DNA of 64,000 bases. It comes from Brevundimonas sp. SL130 (GTDB taxonomy: Bacteria; Pseudomonadota; Alphaproteobacteria; Caulobacterales; Caulobacteraceae). Both the position numbers and the translations under genes were made by a program. Positions 7,823 to 16,939 of this stretch are shown here, piece by piece. A model generated the notes under the pieces. It was given only the letters and a program-made list of their open reading frames with translations, was not told where the DNA came from and ran no database searches. How positions within the stretch are numbered: the stretch's first letter is position 1; every line of letters begins with the position of its first letter. Location: contig NZ_CP113064.1 of the NCBI RefSeq assembly GCF_026625805.1, positions 682,001 through 746,000 of the forward strand. The letters are read 5' to 3'.

Positions 7823-8737
7823 ATGACCCGCCACTTCCTCGACATCCATCAGCTGGACGCCGCCGACCTGCGCGCCATCCTGGACGACGCCCACGCCCGA
7901 AAGGCCGCCCGCAAGGGCTGGCCCCAGGGGCGTCCCGACGCCGATGCGCCCGGCCGTGACCGCGTCCTGGCCATGATCTTCGAGAAGAACTCGACCCGCA
8001 CCCGGTTCAGCTTCGACGCGGCCATCCGCCAGCTGGGCGGCGCCTCGATCATCGCCACAGCCTCGGACATGCAGTTGGGCCGGGGCGAGCCGGTCGAGGA
8101 CACGGCCCGCGTCCTGTCGCGCATGGTCGACGCCGTCATGATCCGCGCCAACAGCCACGAGGACGTCGAACGCTTCGCCCGCGTCTCGACCGTGCCGGTG
8201 ATCAACGGCCTGACCGACCGGTCGCATCCGTGCCAGATCCTGGCCGACCTGCAAACGATCGAGGAACATTCCGGCCCGGTCTCGGGCAAGACCATCGCCT
8301 GGATCGGCGACGGCAATAATGTCTGCCACAGCTTCATGCATGCGGCGCCCAAGTTCGGCTTCCACCTGAACGTCGCCTGCCCGGCCGAGTACCACCCCGA
8401 CCTGCGCGACCTAGCCAAGGGCGGAAACGCCGTCACCCTGACCAGCGACCCGCGCGAGGCGGTCAAGGGCGCCGATGTCGTCGTCACCGACACCTGGGTC
8501 TCCATGGGCGACCAGGACTATGAGGCGCGCCTGGCGGCGTTCGAGGCCTATGGGGTGGACGAGGCCCTGATGGACCTCGCCGACCCGGACGCGGTCTTCC
8601 TGCACTGCCTGCCGGCCCACCGGGGCGAAGAAGTCACCGACGCCGTGATCGACGGCCCCCGTTCCCTGGTCTGGGACGAGGCCGAAAACCGCATCCACGC
8701 CCAGAAGGCGGTCCTGGCCTGGTGTTTCGCGGGCTGA
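7823..8737 (+). CDS. argF: Ornithine carbamoyltransferase
   Basis: A 304-residue cytosolic enzyme that joins carbamoyl phosphate and ornithine to give citrulline, the step after ArgD/ArgE-or-ArgJ in arginine synthesis. Hallmarks are the carbamoyl-phosphate loop STRTRFSF near residue 58, HPCQILADL, the ornithine-side DTWVSMG and the active-site [11 protein letters not shown] near the C-terminus. The HPCQ and HCLPAHRG pair separates it from aspartate carbamoyltransferase. ATG at 7823 lies 9 nt after a GGAGG-like site (CAGGAGG). It follows argD across a palindromic element. Confidence 0.96.
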   Translation: MTRHFLDIHQLDAADLRAILDDAHARKAARKGWPQGRPDADAPGRDRVLAMIFEKNSTRTRFSFDAAIRQLGGASIIATASDMQLGRGEPVEDTARVLSRMVDAVMIRANSHEDVERFARVSTVPVINGLTDRSHPCQILADLQTIEEHSGPVSGKTIAWIGDGNNVCHSFMHAAPKFGFHLNVACPAEYHPDLRDLAKGGNAVTLTSDPREAVKGADVVVTDTWVSMGDQDYEARLAAFEAYGVDEALMDLADPDAVFLHCLPAHRGEEVTDAVIDGPRSLVWDEAENRIHAQKAVLAWCFAG

Positions 8738-8829
8738 CGCCGATCTGACGATCGCCAGGCCGCTCCGTGAGCGGTCTGGCTCTTGCTTCCTTCCGGTCAC
8801 GCTTGTCGCGCCCTGGGGAGGCTGAGGCC

Positions 8830-9648
8830 ATGACCACGATTTCCGCTGCGGGTTCCACCCTCACGCAGCAGCTCTATCAGAAGCTGTTCGACCGCCTGAA
8901 CATCGACGGCGACGACGCCCTGACCCTCGACGAAATCAGCGCCGTCGATGCTGGAAACGCCAAGGTTTCAAAGGCTTTCGAAACCTTCGACGCCGATGCG
9001 GACGGTCGCGTCACCCGCGCCGAGATGACCCCCGCCGACACATTCGGCGCCGACACCCTGAACGCCCTGATCCAGGCCCAGTCGGGGTCGGAATCCATTT
9101 CCGATCAGGAATATCTTGCCGACTGGTTTGCCGAAACGGACACGGATGGCGACGGTATGGTGTCGAAGTCGGAACGTGAAGCTTCGGCGGATCTGCGCCG
9201 GGCGGCCGCCTATGACGCCGGCTATGCGACCGACCGCGTCCTGATGACCCGACGCGGCGTGGATACAGATCAGCCGCTGTCGGTCGATGACTACGTCGTC
9301 GCCCGTCACCTCCTGATCGATCCGTCGCAGATTTCCGAGGTTCCTCCTGAGCTTAAGGCAGAGCTAGAGCGGATGCTGGACAGCAGCCGCGAGGAAACCG
9401 GCGCCCCGAGCCCGGAAACGGCGCCCGTCCAGACGTCTCGCGAACAGATCACGGCGGATTGGGCTGAGAGGGCTTCCGGCCCCAATGGCAGCGTCACCTT
9501 CCTCAGCCGGGAGATCGGGGATTTGAGAACCGCTGAGGCGGCCCGCATCGCCGCCGCCCCGATGAGCGACGCCCTGGCCGCCCGACTGTTTCAGCAGGCG
9601 CTGAACAGCTGGACGCCGGCGGCCGCCAGTCGCGAGACGGTCGCCTGA
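8830..9648 (+). CDS. EF-hand domain protein
   Basis: A 272-residue protein with at least two good EF-hand calcium loops. One is [12 protein letters not shown] near residues 57-68 and the other [12 protein letters not shown] near 110-121. A degenerate loop ([12 protein letters not shown]) lies near residue 25 and a weaker one ([12 protein letters not shown]) near 155. No signal peptide or membrane helix is evident, so it may be a cytosolic calcium-binding or buffering protein. The ATG at 8830 follows GGGGAGG with suitable spacing. Its stop codon directly abuts the stop of the convergent lipoprotein gene. Function beyond calcium binding is unknown. Confidence 0.75.
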   Translation: MTTISAAGSTLTQQLYQKLFDRLNIDGDDALTLDEISAVDAGNAKVSKAFETFDADADGRVTRAEMTPADTFGADTLNALIQAQSGSESISDQEYLADWFAETDTDGDGMVSKSEREASADLRRAAAYDAGYATDRVLMTRRGVDTDQPLSVDDYVVARHLLIDPSQISEVPPELKAELERMLDSSREETGAPSPETAPVQTSREQITADWAERASGPNGSVTFLSREIGDLRTAEAARIAAAPMSDALAARLFQQALNSWTPAAASRETVA

Positions 9649-10446
9649 TCAGCGACCGGTCTTGGCTTTCATGGGCGGTGACGCTGTCCACGGACCAAGG
9701 GCCAGCACCCCGTCATAGCCGCCGTCGTCGAGCGGGCCGAGGATGATTCCGCGCGCCTCGGCGTCGTAACTGGCCATCGACGGATTTACCCCGCAGGCGT
9801 CCTGCGAGCAGTTCCAGGCGAACCCGCCCTGTTGCGCGATCTTCAGGCTCAGGGTTTCGCGCGCCGGCAGGTGCCCCGCCGCTGGGACGCCCAAGTCGGG
9901 ATAGTCCTCGAGGGCGGTCTTGCGGGCGTGGATATTGCCGGCCAGGCCAATGACCCGCGCGTCGGGACGGCCTTGTCGCGCCTGGCTGAGCAGATAGCCC
10001 ATGTTCAACTCGTACCAAGCCTGATCCAGGCCTTCGCCCCGCGACAGGCTGCTGGGCTGGAACAGGTGCAGGCTGATATCGCGGCCGGATAGTTTCAACT
10101 CGCGCACCCGCATCAGTAGATCCAGCAAGGCCTGGCTGGTTCGTCCGTCCTGCACCGCGCGGTTAAGCAGGGTCGATCCGTCCAGCGTCGCCAGGGCGCC
10201 GGCCTCGTCTGGCGCGGCGAGGAAGGCGTCCAGTGTCGGCTGAAGCGTGTCTTCCAACTCCAGGGCCACGACGACCGGCCCCTGTTCACTGGCGGCGCAA
10301 GCGATCTCGCTGACCGCCTGTGGGGCTTCGGTCGTGCCGTGAAGCTCCCCGATCATGATCACCCGCTCCGGCCGATCCAGCAGGGCCGAAGTCCCTGCGG
10401 GCGGAGAACAGGCCGCGATGGCGGCGGCGGTCAGAAAACCCAGCAT
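9649..10446 (-). CDS. ChaN/Tiki-type haem-binding or TraB-superfamily lipoprotein
   Basis: A 265-residue exported protein. It begins MLGFLTAAAIAACSPP, a signal peptide with a lipobox ending at Cys13. The motifs GELHGTTEAP and, later, GLAGNIHARK are the two conserved GExHG and GNxH motifs of the ChaN/EreA/Tiki/TraB superfamily. In that group Glu and His residues bind metal or haem. Campylobacter ChaN binds haem, while other members are hydrolases, so the activity here is uncertain. The start at 10446 is chosen for the signal peptide. It is convergent with the EF-hand gene with no bases between the stops. Confidence 0.7.
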   Translation of the reverse strand: MLGFLTAAAIAACSPPAGTSALLDRPERVIMIGELHGTTEAPQAVSEIACAASEQGPVVVALELEDTLQPTLDAFLAAPDEAGALATLDGSTLLNRAVQDGRTSQALLDLLMRVRELKLSGRDISLHLFQPSSLSRGEGLDQAWYELNMGYLLSQARQGRPDARVIGLAGNIHARKTALEDYPDLGVPAAGHLPARETLSLKIAQQGGFAWNCSQDACGVNPSMASYDAEARGIILGPLDDGGYDGVLALGPWTASPPMKAKTGR

Positions 10447-10870
10447 TGGATGCCCCCTCAATGTCCTGGATTGTAGCTGAAGCAACCAGAGGGGCGGAAT
10501 TGTGTCTCAGCCCGGATAAGTGGTCGGCGGGCGGCCCCGATAGGGGAGCGAACCGCCGTCAGCCATCCCAATTCTGAAAGCTAAGGTCCGTCTTTTCAGA
10601 GGCCTGAAAATAAAAACCGCGATCAACACGGCGTGGCTGGAGGCCGGGTTATGATCCTGGCCTGGTCTTTGACATCGCCATCGCCCCCTGGACTATTCTT
10701 TCGGAGTTCGACTGCGTCTGAACCCGCGCTCCGATGGCGCCGTGCCACTTGCGACGTGAAAAAAGGCGCCTGGAAACATCGGCTTGCGCAAATGGCGCCT
10801 GGCACATGTCACCCTGTTTTGGGCGCCGTCTTCTCGTTTGGTGTCTGACGGGCGGCGGCGCTCCTCGCCC
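10447..10870. other. 424 bp gap without a convincing gene
   Basis: No open frame here looks like protein. A short dyad, TTTTCAG (10593-10599) and CTGAAAA (10604-10610), is followed by TAAAAA and could be an operator or a short hairpin. GGCGCCTGG occurs twice about 29 bp apart (near 10765 and 10794). GC-rich self-complementary sequence near 10525-10560 (GGCGGGCGG... with ...CCGCC) could fold. A small RNA is possible but I recognise none; no tRNA-like cloverleaf was found. Confidence 0.3.
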
Positions 10871-11089
10871 TCAGGGGGCGGACACCCAGGGCGGCCGTTC
10901 CGCGCCGAACAGGGTGGCCATATGGATCAGCAGCAGCATGGCCAGGGCGGCGGCGCCCAGCATGATGAACCGCCACGGCATCATGCGCGGCCCCTTGAAC
11001 GGATCGGGCGGCCGCGCCCCGCGCCAGCCGGCGAAGACCATGACGGCCAGGGCGGCGCCCAGCAGGATCAGAGTGTGGATCAGGCTCAT
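10871..11089 (-). CDS. Small two-helix membrane protein of unknown function
   Basis: A 72-residue protein with two hydrophobic helices (LIHTLILLGAALAVMVFAGW and FIMLGAAALAMLLLIHMATL). They are joined by a short basic loop (RGARPPDPFKGPRMMPWR), so an inner-membrane hairpin is expected. Codon use is normal for the window, supporting a real gene. Start is the ATG at 11089; an upstream in-frame ATG at 11125 would add 12 unlikely residues. It is divergent from podJ and shares its CtrA-box-containing upstream region. No function is recognised. Confidence 0.65.
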   Translation of the reverse strand: MSLIHTLILLGAALAVMVFAGWRGARPPDPFKGPRMMPWRFIMLGAAALAMLLLIHMATLFGAERPPWVSAP

Positions 11090-11152
11090 GGCGCCGCAGG
11101 TGGCCCAGCCGACGGTTGGACGCAAGCCGAACCCCTTACCGAGCCGTTAATC

Positions 11153-11167
11153 TTAAGCGCGCATTAA
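11153..11167. promoter_or_regulatory. CtrA-type binding site (perfect TTAA-N7-TTAA)
   Basis: TTAAGCGCGCATTAA is an exact TTAA-N7-TTAA match to the CtrA consensus. It lies 64 bp upstream of the small membrane-protein gene start and 141 bp upstream of podJ. podJ is a known cell-cycle-regulated CtrA target in Caulobacter. The site is a sequence match only. Confidence 0.6.
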
Positions 11168-11239
11168 CCACGCCGCGCCCAGAAATCCCCAGCGGGGCAA
11201 GATGTCCACAGGCTGAGGAGTCGCCGCAACATCTAGCGG

Positions 11240-11254
11240 TTAACCATGCGTTTA
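11240..11254 (+). promoter_or_regulatory. CtrA-type site upstream of podJ (TTAA-N7-TTTA), with DnaA-like and GANTC sites nearby
   Basis: TTAACCATGCGTTTA keeps the favoured TTAACCAT half and one mismatch in the second half. It ends 53 bp before the podJ start. ATGTCCACA at 11202-11210 matches 7 of 9 DnaA-box positions. GAATC (GANTC) at 11302-11306 sits just before the start codon. DnaA, GcrA/CcrM and CtrA all act on podJ in Caulobacter. Confidence 0.55.
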
Positions 11255-11307
11255 CACCCTCGATATTGGCGTTATAGCCTGCTTCCCATGGGTCGGGAGC
11301 CGAATCA

Positions 11308-14232
11308 GTGAGCGCAGCGGCGCCTTGGAGCGTAAAGGGTATTGATCCGAAGGCCCGCGAGGTCGCCAAGGATCTTGCGCGCCGCTCGGGCATGACCCTG
11401 GGCGAATGGCTCAACTCCATGATCATGGAGGACGAGGACGAGGGGTACGCCACCCTGCCGCGTCGTCCGGCCGCCTCCGAAACCTTCGAACGCCGCGGCC
11501 GCAGCCGCCGTCTCGACGACGCCTATGACGCCGGCGACGAGAGCTGGCAGCGGATCAGCGCCTCCATCGACGCCATCGCCGCCCGTCTGGAAGCCGCCGA
11601 GCGTCGCTCGACCGTCGCCATCCAGGGCGTGGATCAGGCCGTGTCCGGCCTGGTGCGCCGGCTCGACGGCCAGGACGCCCAGACCAAGGGCCAGGCCCGC
11701 CGGATCGACGAGATCTCCGAAGAACTGCGCGAGGGCCACCGCCGCCTGCGCACCTTCGAACGCGACACGGGGCCTCAGGTCCAGGAGGGCTTCGGCAAGG
11801 TCGAACAGAGCCTCGGCTCCCTGGCCGGCCGTCTGTACGATATCGAGGAGCGCCAGCGCTCCGGGGTGTCCGAGCTGCGCCAGCGGATGGAGGCGGTCGA
11901 GAAGGCCGCCGGACCCGGCGTCGGCACGGACCTGCTGGCCCAGGTCGGCGCCCGTCTCGACCAGGCCCAGAGCCGCACCACCGACGCCCTGAAGACGCTC
12001 GAGCGTTCGTTCGCCGAACTGGACCAGCGTCTCCGCGCCGCCGAGGGGCGCGTCGAACCCGAGGGCGTGCGCGACTCCGCCCGCTTCGAGAAACTGGCTG
12101 AGACTCTCTCTCGCCAGATCGAGACCAACCGCGCCGAGATGATGCAACGTCTCGACGCCGCCGAGACCGGCGCGCGCATCGACCGGATCGAACAGACGGT
12201 CCGCAGCGTCGGCGATCAGTTGAACGCGTCCGAGATCAAGGGCGCCCAGGGGCTGGAGGCCATGGGCCGCGAGGTCCTGAAGATCGCCCAGAACCTGAAC
12301 GCCCGGGTGCAGACCGTCGAACGCGAGGCCGTCGGCCGCGCCGAGGCCATCACCCGTAGCGTCACCGATCTGGTCAGCCGCAAGGTCGAGGCCGATGTGT
12401 CGCGCCACGCTGAACGCGTGGACCAGGAGTTCGCCCGCCACGTCGACCGCGTCGACCAGCGCCTGACCGCCAGCGACGACCGCCACGCCCTGGCGCTCGA
12501 GAAGCTGGGCGGCGAGATCACCCGTATCTCGGACCAGCTCAGCGACCGCATCTCCCAGTCCGAGCGCCGCTCGCAGCAGGCGCTGGACGACATCGCGCGC
12601 CGCCTGTCGGAAAGCTCGGAAAAGATCGAGCAGCGCTACGACCGCGCCTCCGGCGAACTGGCCGAGCGGATGCGCCTCAGTGAGGAACGCACGGCCCGAC
12701 TGGTGGCCGAGGCGCGCGACACCATGGATGCGCGACGCCAGACCGCATCCCGCGACGACGCCTCGCTGGACATTCCCGACAGCGAACCGGCCGAACCGAC
12801 GCGGCGCGCCGTCGCCGAACGCGCCATGACGGCCTCGGTCTCCGCCCCGGTCGAGGGCGACTGGCGCTCGACGGTCTTCCCCGAGGACTCGTTCGACGCG
12901 GACGACGACTGGTCCGTCGATCCCGTCTCGCCCGAAGCGGCCATGGCCACGCCCTTCCCAGCCACGGCCTTCCCGGCGGGCCCCTCGGCCGCCGTCGCGT
13001 TCGAATCCGCCCAGCCGGAGCCGGCGCCGGAAGTCCAACCCGAGCCTTCGACGTTTGCGGCCGCGCCCGAACCCGCGCCTGAGCCCGAGCCCGTCATCCA
13101 GCCCTTCGCCGGCTTCGGCGGCGCCGACGTCGATGACGCCCTGGACGCGACGGCAGGCGGCTTCGCCGCTTCGCCCGCAGCGTCTGCGCCGGTGTCCCAC
13201 GCACCCGCCGCCCCGCCCGCTGCCCTATCGGACGGCGACGACGACTTCCGCGGCGAGACCGAGTTTGTCGATCCACGCCGGATCCGGGCCAGCATGGGCG
13301 CCGCCGCCGCCGCCGGTCGCGCCGCCTCCACCCGCAGCACGATCGACGCCGCCCGCGCGGCCATGATCACGCCGGCCCTGCCGGCCGAGGCCCCGCCCCG
13401 CCAGGGCTTCGGCCTGGCGCCCAAGCGCGGCGGCAAGTCTAAGCTGCAGGAGCGGCTGGACAAACAGGCCGCCCGGGACGGATCCACGGTCAAGAAGGCC
13501 TTCCTGGCCTCGGTGACGGCCGTGGCCCTGACCGGCGGCGGCTACGCCTTCCTGACCATCGCGGACGGTTCGGGGCTGCCCGATATTCAGCTGCCCGGAT
13601 TGACTAAGGCGGCCGTAGCGCCAGCCATGACGTCGGACACGCCGATCGCCATGGCCGTCATCCCGACCGATGCGGTCCCGACCTCTGACGCCGGCGCCGC
13701 CGAGTTCGAGCGCGCCGTGGGTCGGATCGAAGGCGGCGACATGGAAGGCGTCGACGAGCTGAAGCGCGCCGCCAACCTCGGCTACGCCCCCGCCCAGACC
13801 TATCTGGGCCAGCTGTATCTGACCGGCGGAAACGGCGTGTCCGCCAATCCCGCCGAAAGCCGCCAGTGGGGCCGTCGCGCGGCCGAGGCCGGCGATCCGG
13901 GCGGCATGCACCTGTACGGGATGCAACTGTACGAAGGCGACGGCGGCGTGGCCAACCAGGCCGAGGGGCTGATCTGGCTGCTCCGCGCGGCCGAGCGCGG
14001 CCTGACCGACAGCCAGTACAACGTCGCCCGTATCTACGAGACCGGCGCGGACGGGGTGGCCAAGAACCCGACCGAGGCCCTGAAGTGGTACATGATCGCG
14101 GCCCGCAACGGCGATAGCGAGGCCCAGACGGCCGTCAATCGCCTGCGTCCCGCCGCCTCCGCGACCGCCCAGCGCGCCGCCCGCACCGCCGCCGACGCCT
14201 TCGTGCGCCAACAGAGCCAGGGCCAAGGTTAG
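11308..14232 (+). CDS. podJ: Polar organelle development protein PodJ
   Basis: A 974-residue scaffold homologous to Caulobacter PodJ, which marks the new cell pole and recruits pilus, holdfast and PleC factors. The start, SAAAPWSVKGIDPKAREVAK, and RRSGMTLGEWLN are diagnostic. Residues about 75-480 are long coiled coil, 500-640 a Pro/Ala/acid-rich linker, and 731-752 (FLASVTAVALTGGGYAFLTI) one membrane helix. Residues 798-950 hold three to four Sel1 repeats (YAPAQTYLGQLYLTG, WLLRAAERGLTDSQYNVARI). Unlike the Caulobacter protein, no peptidoglycan-binding domain follows; it ends in a 25-residue Ala/Gln-rich tail. Start is GTG 11308. Confidence 0.9.
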   Translation: MSAAAPWSVKGIDPKAREVAKDLARRSGMTLGEWLNSMIMEDEDEGYATLPRRPAASETFERRGRSRRLDDAYDAGDESWQRISASIDAIAARLEAAERRSTVAIQGVDQAVSGLVRRLDGQDAQTKGQARRIDEISEELREGHRRLRTFERDTGPQVQEGFGKVEQSLGSLAGRLYDIEERQRSGVSELRQRMEAVEKAAGPGVGTDLLAQVGARLDQAQSRTTDALKTLERSFAELDQRLRAAEGRVEPEGVRDSARFEKLAETLSRQIETNRAEMMQRLDAAETGARIDRIEQTVRSVGDQLNASEIKGAQGLEAMGREVLKIAQNLNARVQTVEREAVGRAEAITRSVTDLVSRKVEADVSRHAERVDQEFARHVDRVDQRLTASDDRHALALEKLGGEITRISDQLSDRISQSERRSQQALDDIARRLSESSEKIEQRYDRASGELAERMRLSEERTARLVAEARDTMDARRQTASRDDASLDIPDSEPAEPTRRAVAERAMTASVSAPVEGDWRSTVFPEDSFDADDDWSVDPVSPEAAMATPFPATAFPAGPSAAVAFESAQPEPAPEVQPEPSTFAAAPEPAPEPEPVIQPFAGFGGADVDDALDATAGGFAASPAASAPVSHAPAAPPAALSDGDDDFRGETEFVDPRRIRASMGAAAAAGRAASTRSTIDAARAAMITPALPAEAPPRQGFGLAPKRGGKSKLQERLDKQAARDGSTVKKAFLASVTAVALTGGGYAFLTIADGSGLPDIQLPGLTKAAVAPAMTSDTPIAMAVIPTDAVPTSDAGAAEFERAVGRIEGGDMEGVDELKRAANLGYAPAQTYLGQLYLTGGNGVSANPAESRQWGRRAAEAGDPGGMHLYGMQLYEGDGGVANQAEGLIWLLRAAERGLTDSQYNVARIYETGADGVAKNPTEALKWYMIAARNGDSEAQTAVNRLRPAASATAQRAARTAADAFVRQQSQGQG

Positions 14233-14362
14233 GCTCAGGGTTAGTCGCAGGGTTAGATCTTAAACCTTTGCGCGTACGGGTGGCGGGGCGGCGCCCGCGT
14301 CGCTAAAGATCAGCTGTCGCCTTTCGGCGTCTCCCGTTCCGCTCCAGCCGAAGGCGCGTCCT

Positions 14363-15286
14363 TTGGACATCTATCTGCCGATCGCCGAGGTTTCGGTGAA
14401 CTGGCCGACCCTGGTGATTCTGGGGGCGGTGGTCGGGTTCGTCTCGGGCCTGTTCGGCATCGGCGGCGGCTTCCTGATGGCGCCGATCCTGGTCTTTTTG
14501 GGCATCCCCCCCACCGTCGCCGTCGCCAGCCAGGCCAGCCACGTGGTCGCCTCCTCGACCTCGGGCGTCATTCGCTACGCGGGCCAGGGCGCGGTCGATT
14601 TCAAGATGGGCGGGGTCATGGCCGCCGGCGGCGCCCTGGGGGCGCTCGCGGGTGTCGAGCTGTTCCGCTATCTGCGGCTGCTGGGCCAGGCCGATCTGGT
14701 CGTGGCCCTGTCCTATCTGATCTTCCTCGGCGTCATCGGCTCCCTGATGCTGCACGAGAGCCTGACCGAGATCCTGCGTCGCCGGCGCGGGGTGGCCGCG
14801 CCGCACAAGGACCGGCGCCGGCCCCTGTGGCTGTACGGCCTGCCGCTGAAGATGAAGTTCCCCAAGTCCGGCCTCTATATCAGCGCCCTGCCGCCGTTCG
14901 GCCTCGGCGTCTTCGCCGGGGTCCTGTCGGCCATCATGGGCGTCGGCGGCGGCTTCATCCTGGTGCCGGCCATGCTCTATGTGCTGCGGATGCGAGCCGG
15001 GGCGGTGGTGGGCACCAGCCTGTTCCAGATCATCATCACTACGGCCATCACCACTATTCTCCAGGCCGGGCGCAACCAGACGGTCGATATCCTGCTGTCC
15101 ACCATTCTGCTGTTGGGCGGGGTGGTCGGGGCCCAGATCGGGGCGCGCTTCGCCGGCCGATTCCGGGCGGAGGAGTTGCGCGCCGCCCTGGGGCTGATCG
15201 TGCTGCTGGTCGGCATCCAGATGGGGCTGGACCTGTTCGTCCGGCCAAGCGACATCTTCCTGCTGGCGCCGGGGATCTCGGACTGA
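14363..15286 (+). CDS. TauE/SafE family sulfite/anion permease
   Basis: A 307-residue inner-membrane permease with two related halves, each carrying the family glycine motif: SGLFGIGGGFLMAPIL near residue 30 and SAIMGVGGGFILVPAML near 195. The charged cytosolic loop between the halves (RRRRGVAAPHKDRRR) marks the inside. TauE/SafE proteins export or import sulfite, sulfoacetate or other small sulfonates. Start is a TTG at 14363; the next in-frame ATG is inside the glycine motif. The stop overlaps the start of the TIGR02186 gene (TGATG), a pairing common in alphaproteobacteria. Confidence 0.87.
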   Translation: MDIYLPIAEVSVNWPTLVILGAVVGFVSGLFGIGGGFLMAPILVFLGIPPTVAVASQASHVVASSTSGVIRYAGQGAVDFKMGGVMAAGGALGALAGVELFRYLRLLGQADLVVALSYLIFLGVIGSLMLHESLTEILRRRRGVAAPHKDRRRPLWLYGLPLKMKFPKSGLYISALPPFGLGVFAGVLSAIMGVGGGFILVPAMLYVLRMRAGAVVGTSLFQIIITTAITTILQAGRNQTVDILLSTILLLGGVVGAQIGARFAGRFRAEELRAALGLIVLLVGIQMGLDLFVRPSDIFLLAPGISD

Positions 15287-16095
15287 TGCTGGCGCTTCCA
15301 CCTCCTCCGCCCGCGATAGAGGCGCCCGCTCCGGATCGGTCCGAGGCCACGACCGGCGAGCTGCGCGTCGCCGCCGCCCTGACCAATGCCCAGGTGCGGG
15401 TCGATTCCAGTTTCACGGGCGCTTCCATCGTCCTGTACGGCGCGGTGTTCAATCCGTCGGACCAGCCGGCGGACGTCGTCGTCGTGGTTCGGGGCCCCGA
15501 CGCCCCCGTTCGTCTGGTCAAGAAGACCCGCAACATGGGCGTCTGGCTGAACAGCCGTCCCGTCCTGTTCGAGGGCGCGCCGGGCTTCTACATGACCGCC
15601 TCGACCCGCCCCCTGTCGGACATCGCGGACTTCGGCCAGCTGCGTCGCCTCGGCGTCGGCGTGGATCATCTGCGCATCGACGCCCCGGAAGAGGCCGGGA
15701 CCGTGACCCGCTACGGGGTGCGCGACGTGGTCGTCAGCCGTCTGGGCGACGACTATCTGGATTGGCGCCGCGCCGTGATCCGGCTGAAAGAGGCGGCGGC
15801 CCTCTATGACACCGATCCCGACGGGGTCGAGTTCGTGGATCGCGGCCTGTTCCGGGCCGAGGTCAAACTGCCGACCGTCGCCCCGACCGGCAAATACTAT
15901 GCCGAGGTCTGGCTGTTTCAGGACGGCGAGCCCCGGTCGGTGTCGAACATGACCCTGACGGTCGAGAAGGTCGGTCTGGAGCGCGACATCTATGAGTTCG
16001 CCCATCGCCGCCCCTGGCTGTACGGCCTGTTGTGCGTCGTGCTGGCGGCCCTGACCGGCTACGGCGCCTCGCGTCTGTTCAGCCGGCGCGACTGA
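15286..16095 (+). CDS. TIGR02186 family membrane-anchored protein
   Basis: A 269-residue protein of the alphaproteobacterial TIGR02186 family, nearly always next to a TauE/SafE permease. It has a soluble beta-rich region with VDSSFTGASIVLYGAVF, VVRGPDAPVRLVKKTRNMGVW and VNSRPVLF-like segments. A C-terminal membrane helix follows (WLYGLLCVVLAALTGYGASR). The first residues (MLALPPPPPAIEA) look like linker, so part of a signal may be missing or the protein may be tail-anchored. ATG at 15286 overlaps the TauE stop, implying coupled translation. The last 17 bp overlap the end of convergent gluQRS. Confidence 0.8.
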   Translation: MLALPPPPPAIEAPAPDRSEATTGELRVAAALTNAQVRVDSSFTGASIVLYGAVFNPSDQPADVVVVVRGPDAPVRLVKKTRNMGVWLNSRPVLFEGAPGFYMTASTRPLSDIADFGQLRRLGVGVDHLRIDAPEEAGTVTRYGVRDVVVSRLGDDYLDWRRAVIRLKEAAALYDTDPDGVEFVDRGLFRAEVKLPTVAPTGKYYAEVWLFQDGEPRSVSNMTLTVEKVGLERDIYEFAHRRPWLYGLLCVVLAALTGYGASRLFSRRD

Positions 16096-16939
16096 AGCCC
16101 AGTTCGGCGCGTAAGGCCTCGGCCGTCAGTCCGCCCGTGCGGAGTTCCGCCAGGGTCGCCGATCGGTCCCGCTTGGCGTAGCGCCGCCCGTCCGGTCCGG
16201 TCAGCAGCCGGTGGTGGCGATAGACGGGCGCTGGCCAACCCATCAACGCCTGAAGCAGGCTTTGCACATGGGTCGCCTCGAACAGGTCCTCGCCGCGGAT
16301 AACGTGGTCGACGCCTTGCAGGGCGTCGTCATGGGTCACGGCCAGATGATAGGCGACGCCCGTATCCTTGCGCGCCAGCACCACGTCTCCCGCCGCGTCG
16401 GGTCGCACGGGTAGGACGCCGGTCTCGCCATTCGGGCCCGCGCCCAGTTCGATGAAATGAAGCCCGGTCCAGGCCGCCTCGCCCAGGGCGTCACGCGCTC
16501 GATCCAGCGACAGTCGCCAGGCGAAGGGCTGTCCCCCTTCCAGAAGTCGGGCTTCCTCGTCTGCCGGATGCGGCCCCGGCCGCACCGCCTCGCTCGCCCC
16601 ATGCGGCGCATTGCCGATGTGGTCGAGGATCTCTTTCCGGGTACGGAAACATCGATAGAGCAGGTCACGCGCCCTCAGGGCTTCGATCACCGCAGCATAG
16701 TCCGCCAGATGATCCGACTGGCGCCGAACCGGCGTCTCCCAGTCCAGCCCCAGCCAGGCGAGGTCTTCCAGGATGGCGGCCTCATGTTCCGGCCGGCAGC
16801 GCGTTGGATCGATGTCCTCGATCCTCAGCACGAACTGCCCGCCCGTCGCCTTCGCCGCCGACCATGCGGTCAGGGCCGAAAAGGCATGGCCCTTGTGTAG
16901 GCGGCCGGTGGGGGAGGGGGCGAAACGGGTGGTGAACAT
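16079..16939 (-). CDS. gluQRS: Glutamyl-Q tRNA(Asp) synthetase
   Basis: A 286-residue truncated GluRS paralogue that glutamylates queuosine in the anticodon of tRNA(Asp). It has the class I motif in RFAPSPTGRLHKGHAFSAL (HIGH-like), the substrate region LRIEDIDPTRCRPEHE, GEDLFEATHVQSLLQALMG, and a KMSKS-like YAKRDRS. It has no anticodon-binding domain, as in GluQRS, and its length fits (about 290-300). Start is the ATG at 16939. It ends within the TIGR02186 coding sequence (17 bp convergent overlap) and directly follows the parE stop at 16940 on the same strand. Confidence 0.93.
   Translation of the reverse strand: MFTTRFAPSPTGRLHKGHAFSALTAWSAAKATGGQFVLRIEDIDPTRCRPEHEAAILEDLAWLGLDWETPVRRQSDHLADYAAVIEALRARDLLYRCFRTRKEILDHIGNAPHGASEAVRPGPHPADEEARLLEGGQPFAWRLSLDRARDALGEAAWTGLHFIELGAGPNGETGVLPVRPDAAGDVVLARKDTGVAYHLAVTHDDALQGVDHVIRGEDLFEATHVQSLLQALMGWPAPVYRHHRLLTGPDGRRYAKRDRSATLAELRTGGLTAEALRAELGFSRAG

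Noticed and set aside
7629..7826. 65-codon open frame between argD and argF
   Set aside because: Encoded entirely by the palindromic element; translation reads like the repeat-derived peptide in the helicase.
10633..10848. 71-codon open frame in the gap before the small membrane gene
   Set aside because: No ribosome site, no family resemblance and atypical residue use.
11305..13200. 631-codon minus-strand open frame opposite podJ
   Set aside because: Reverse-frame artefact of the coiled-coil coding region.
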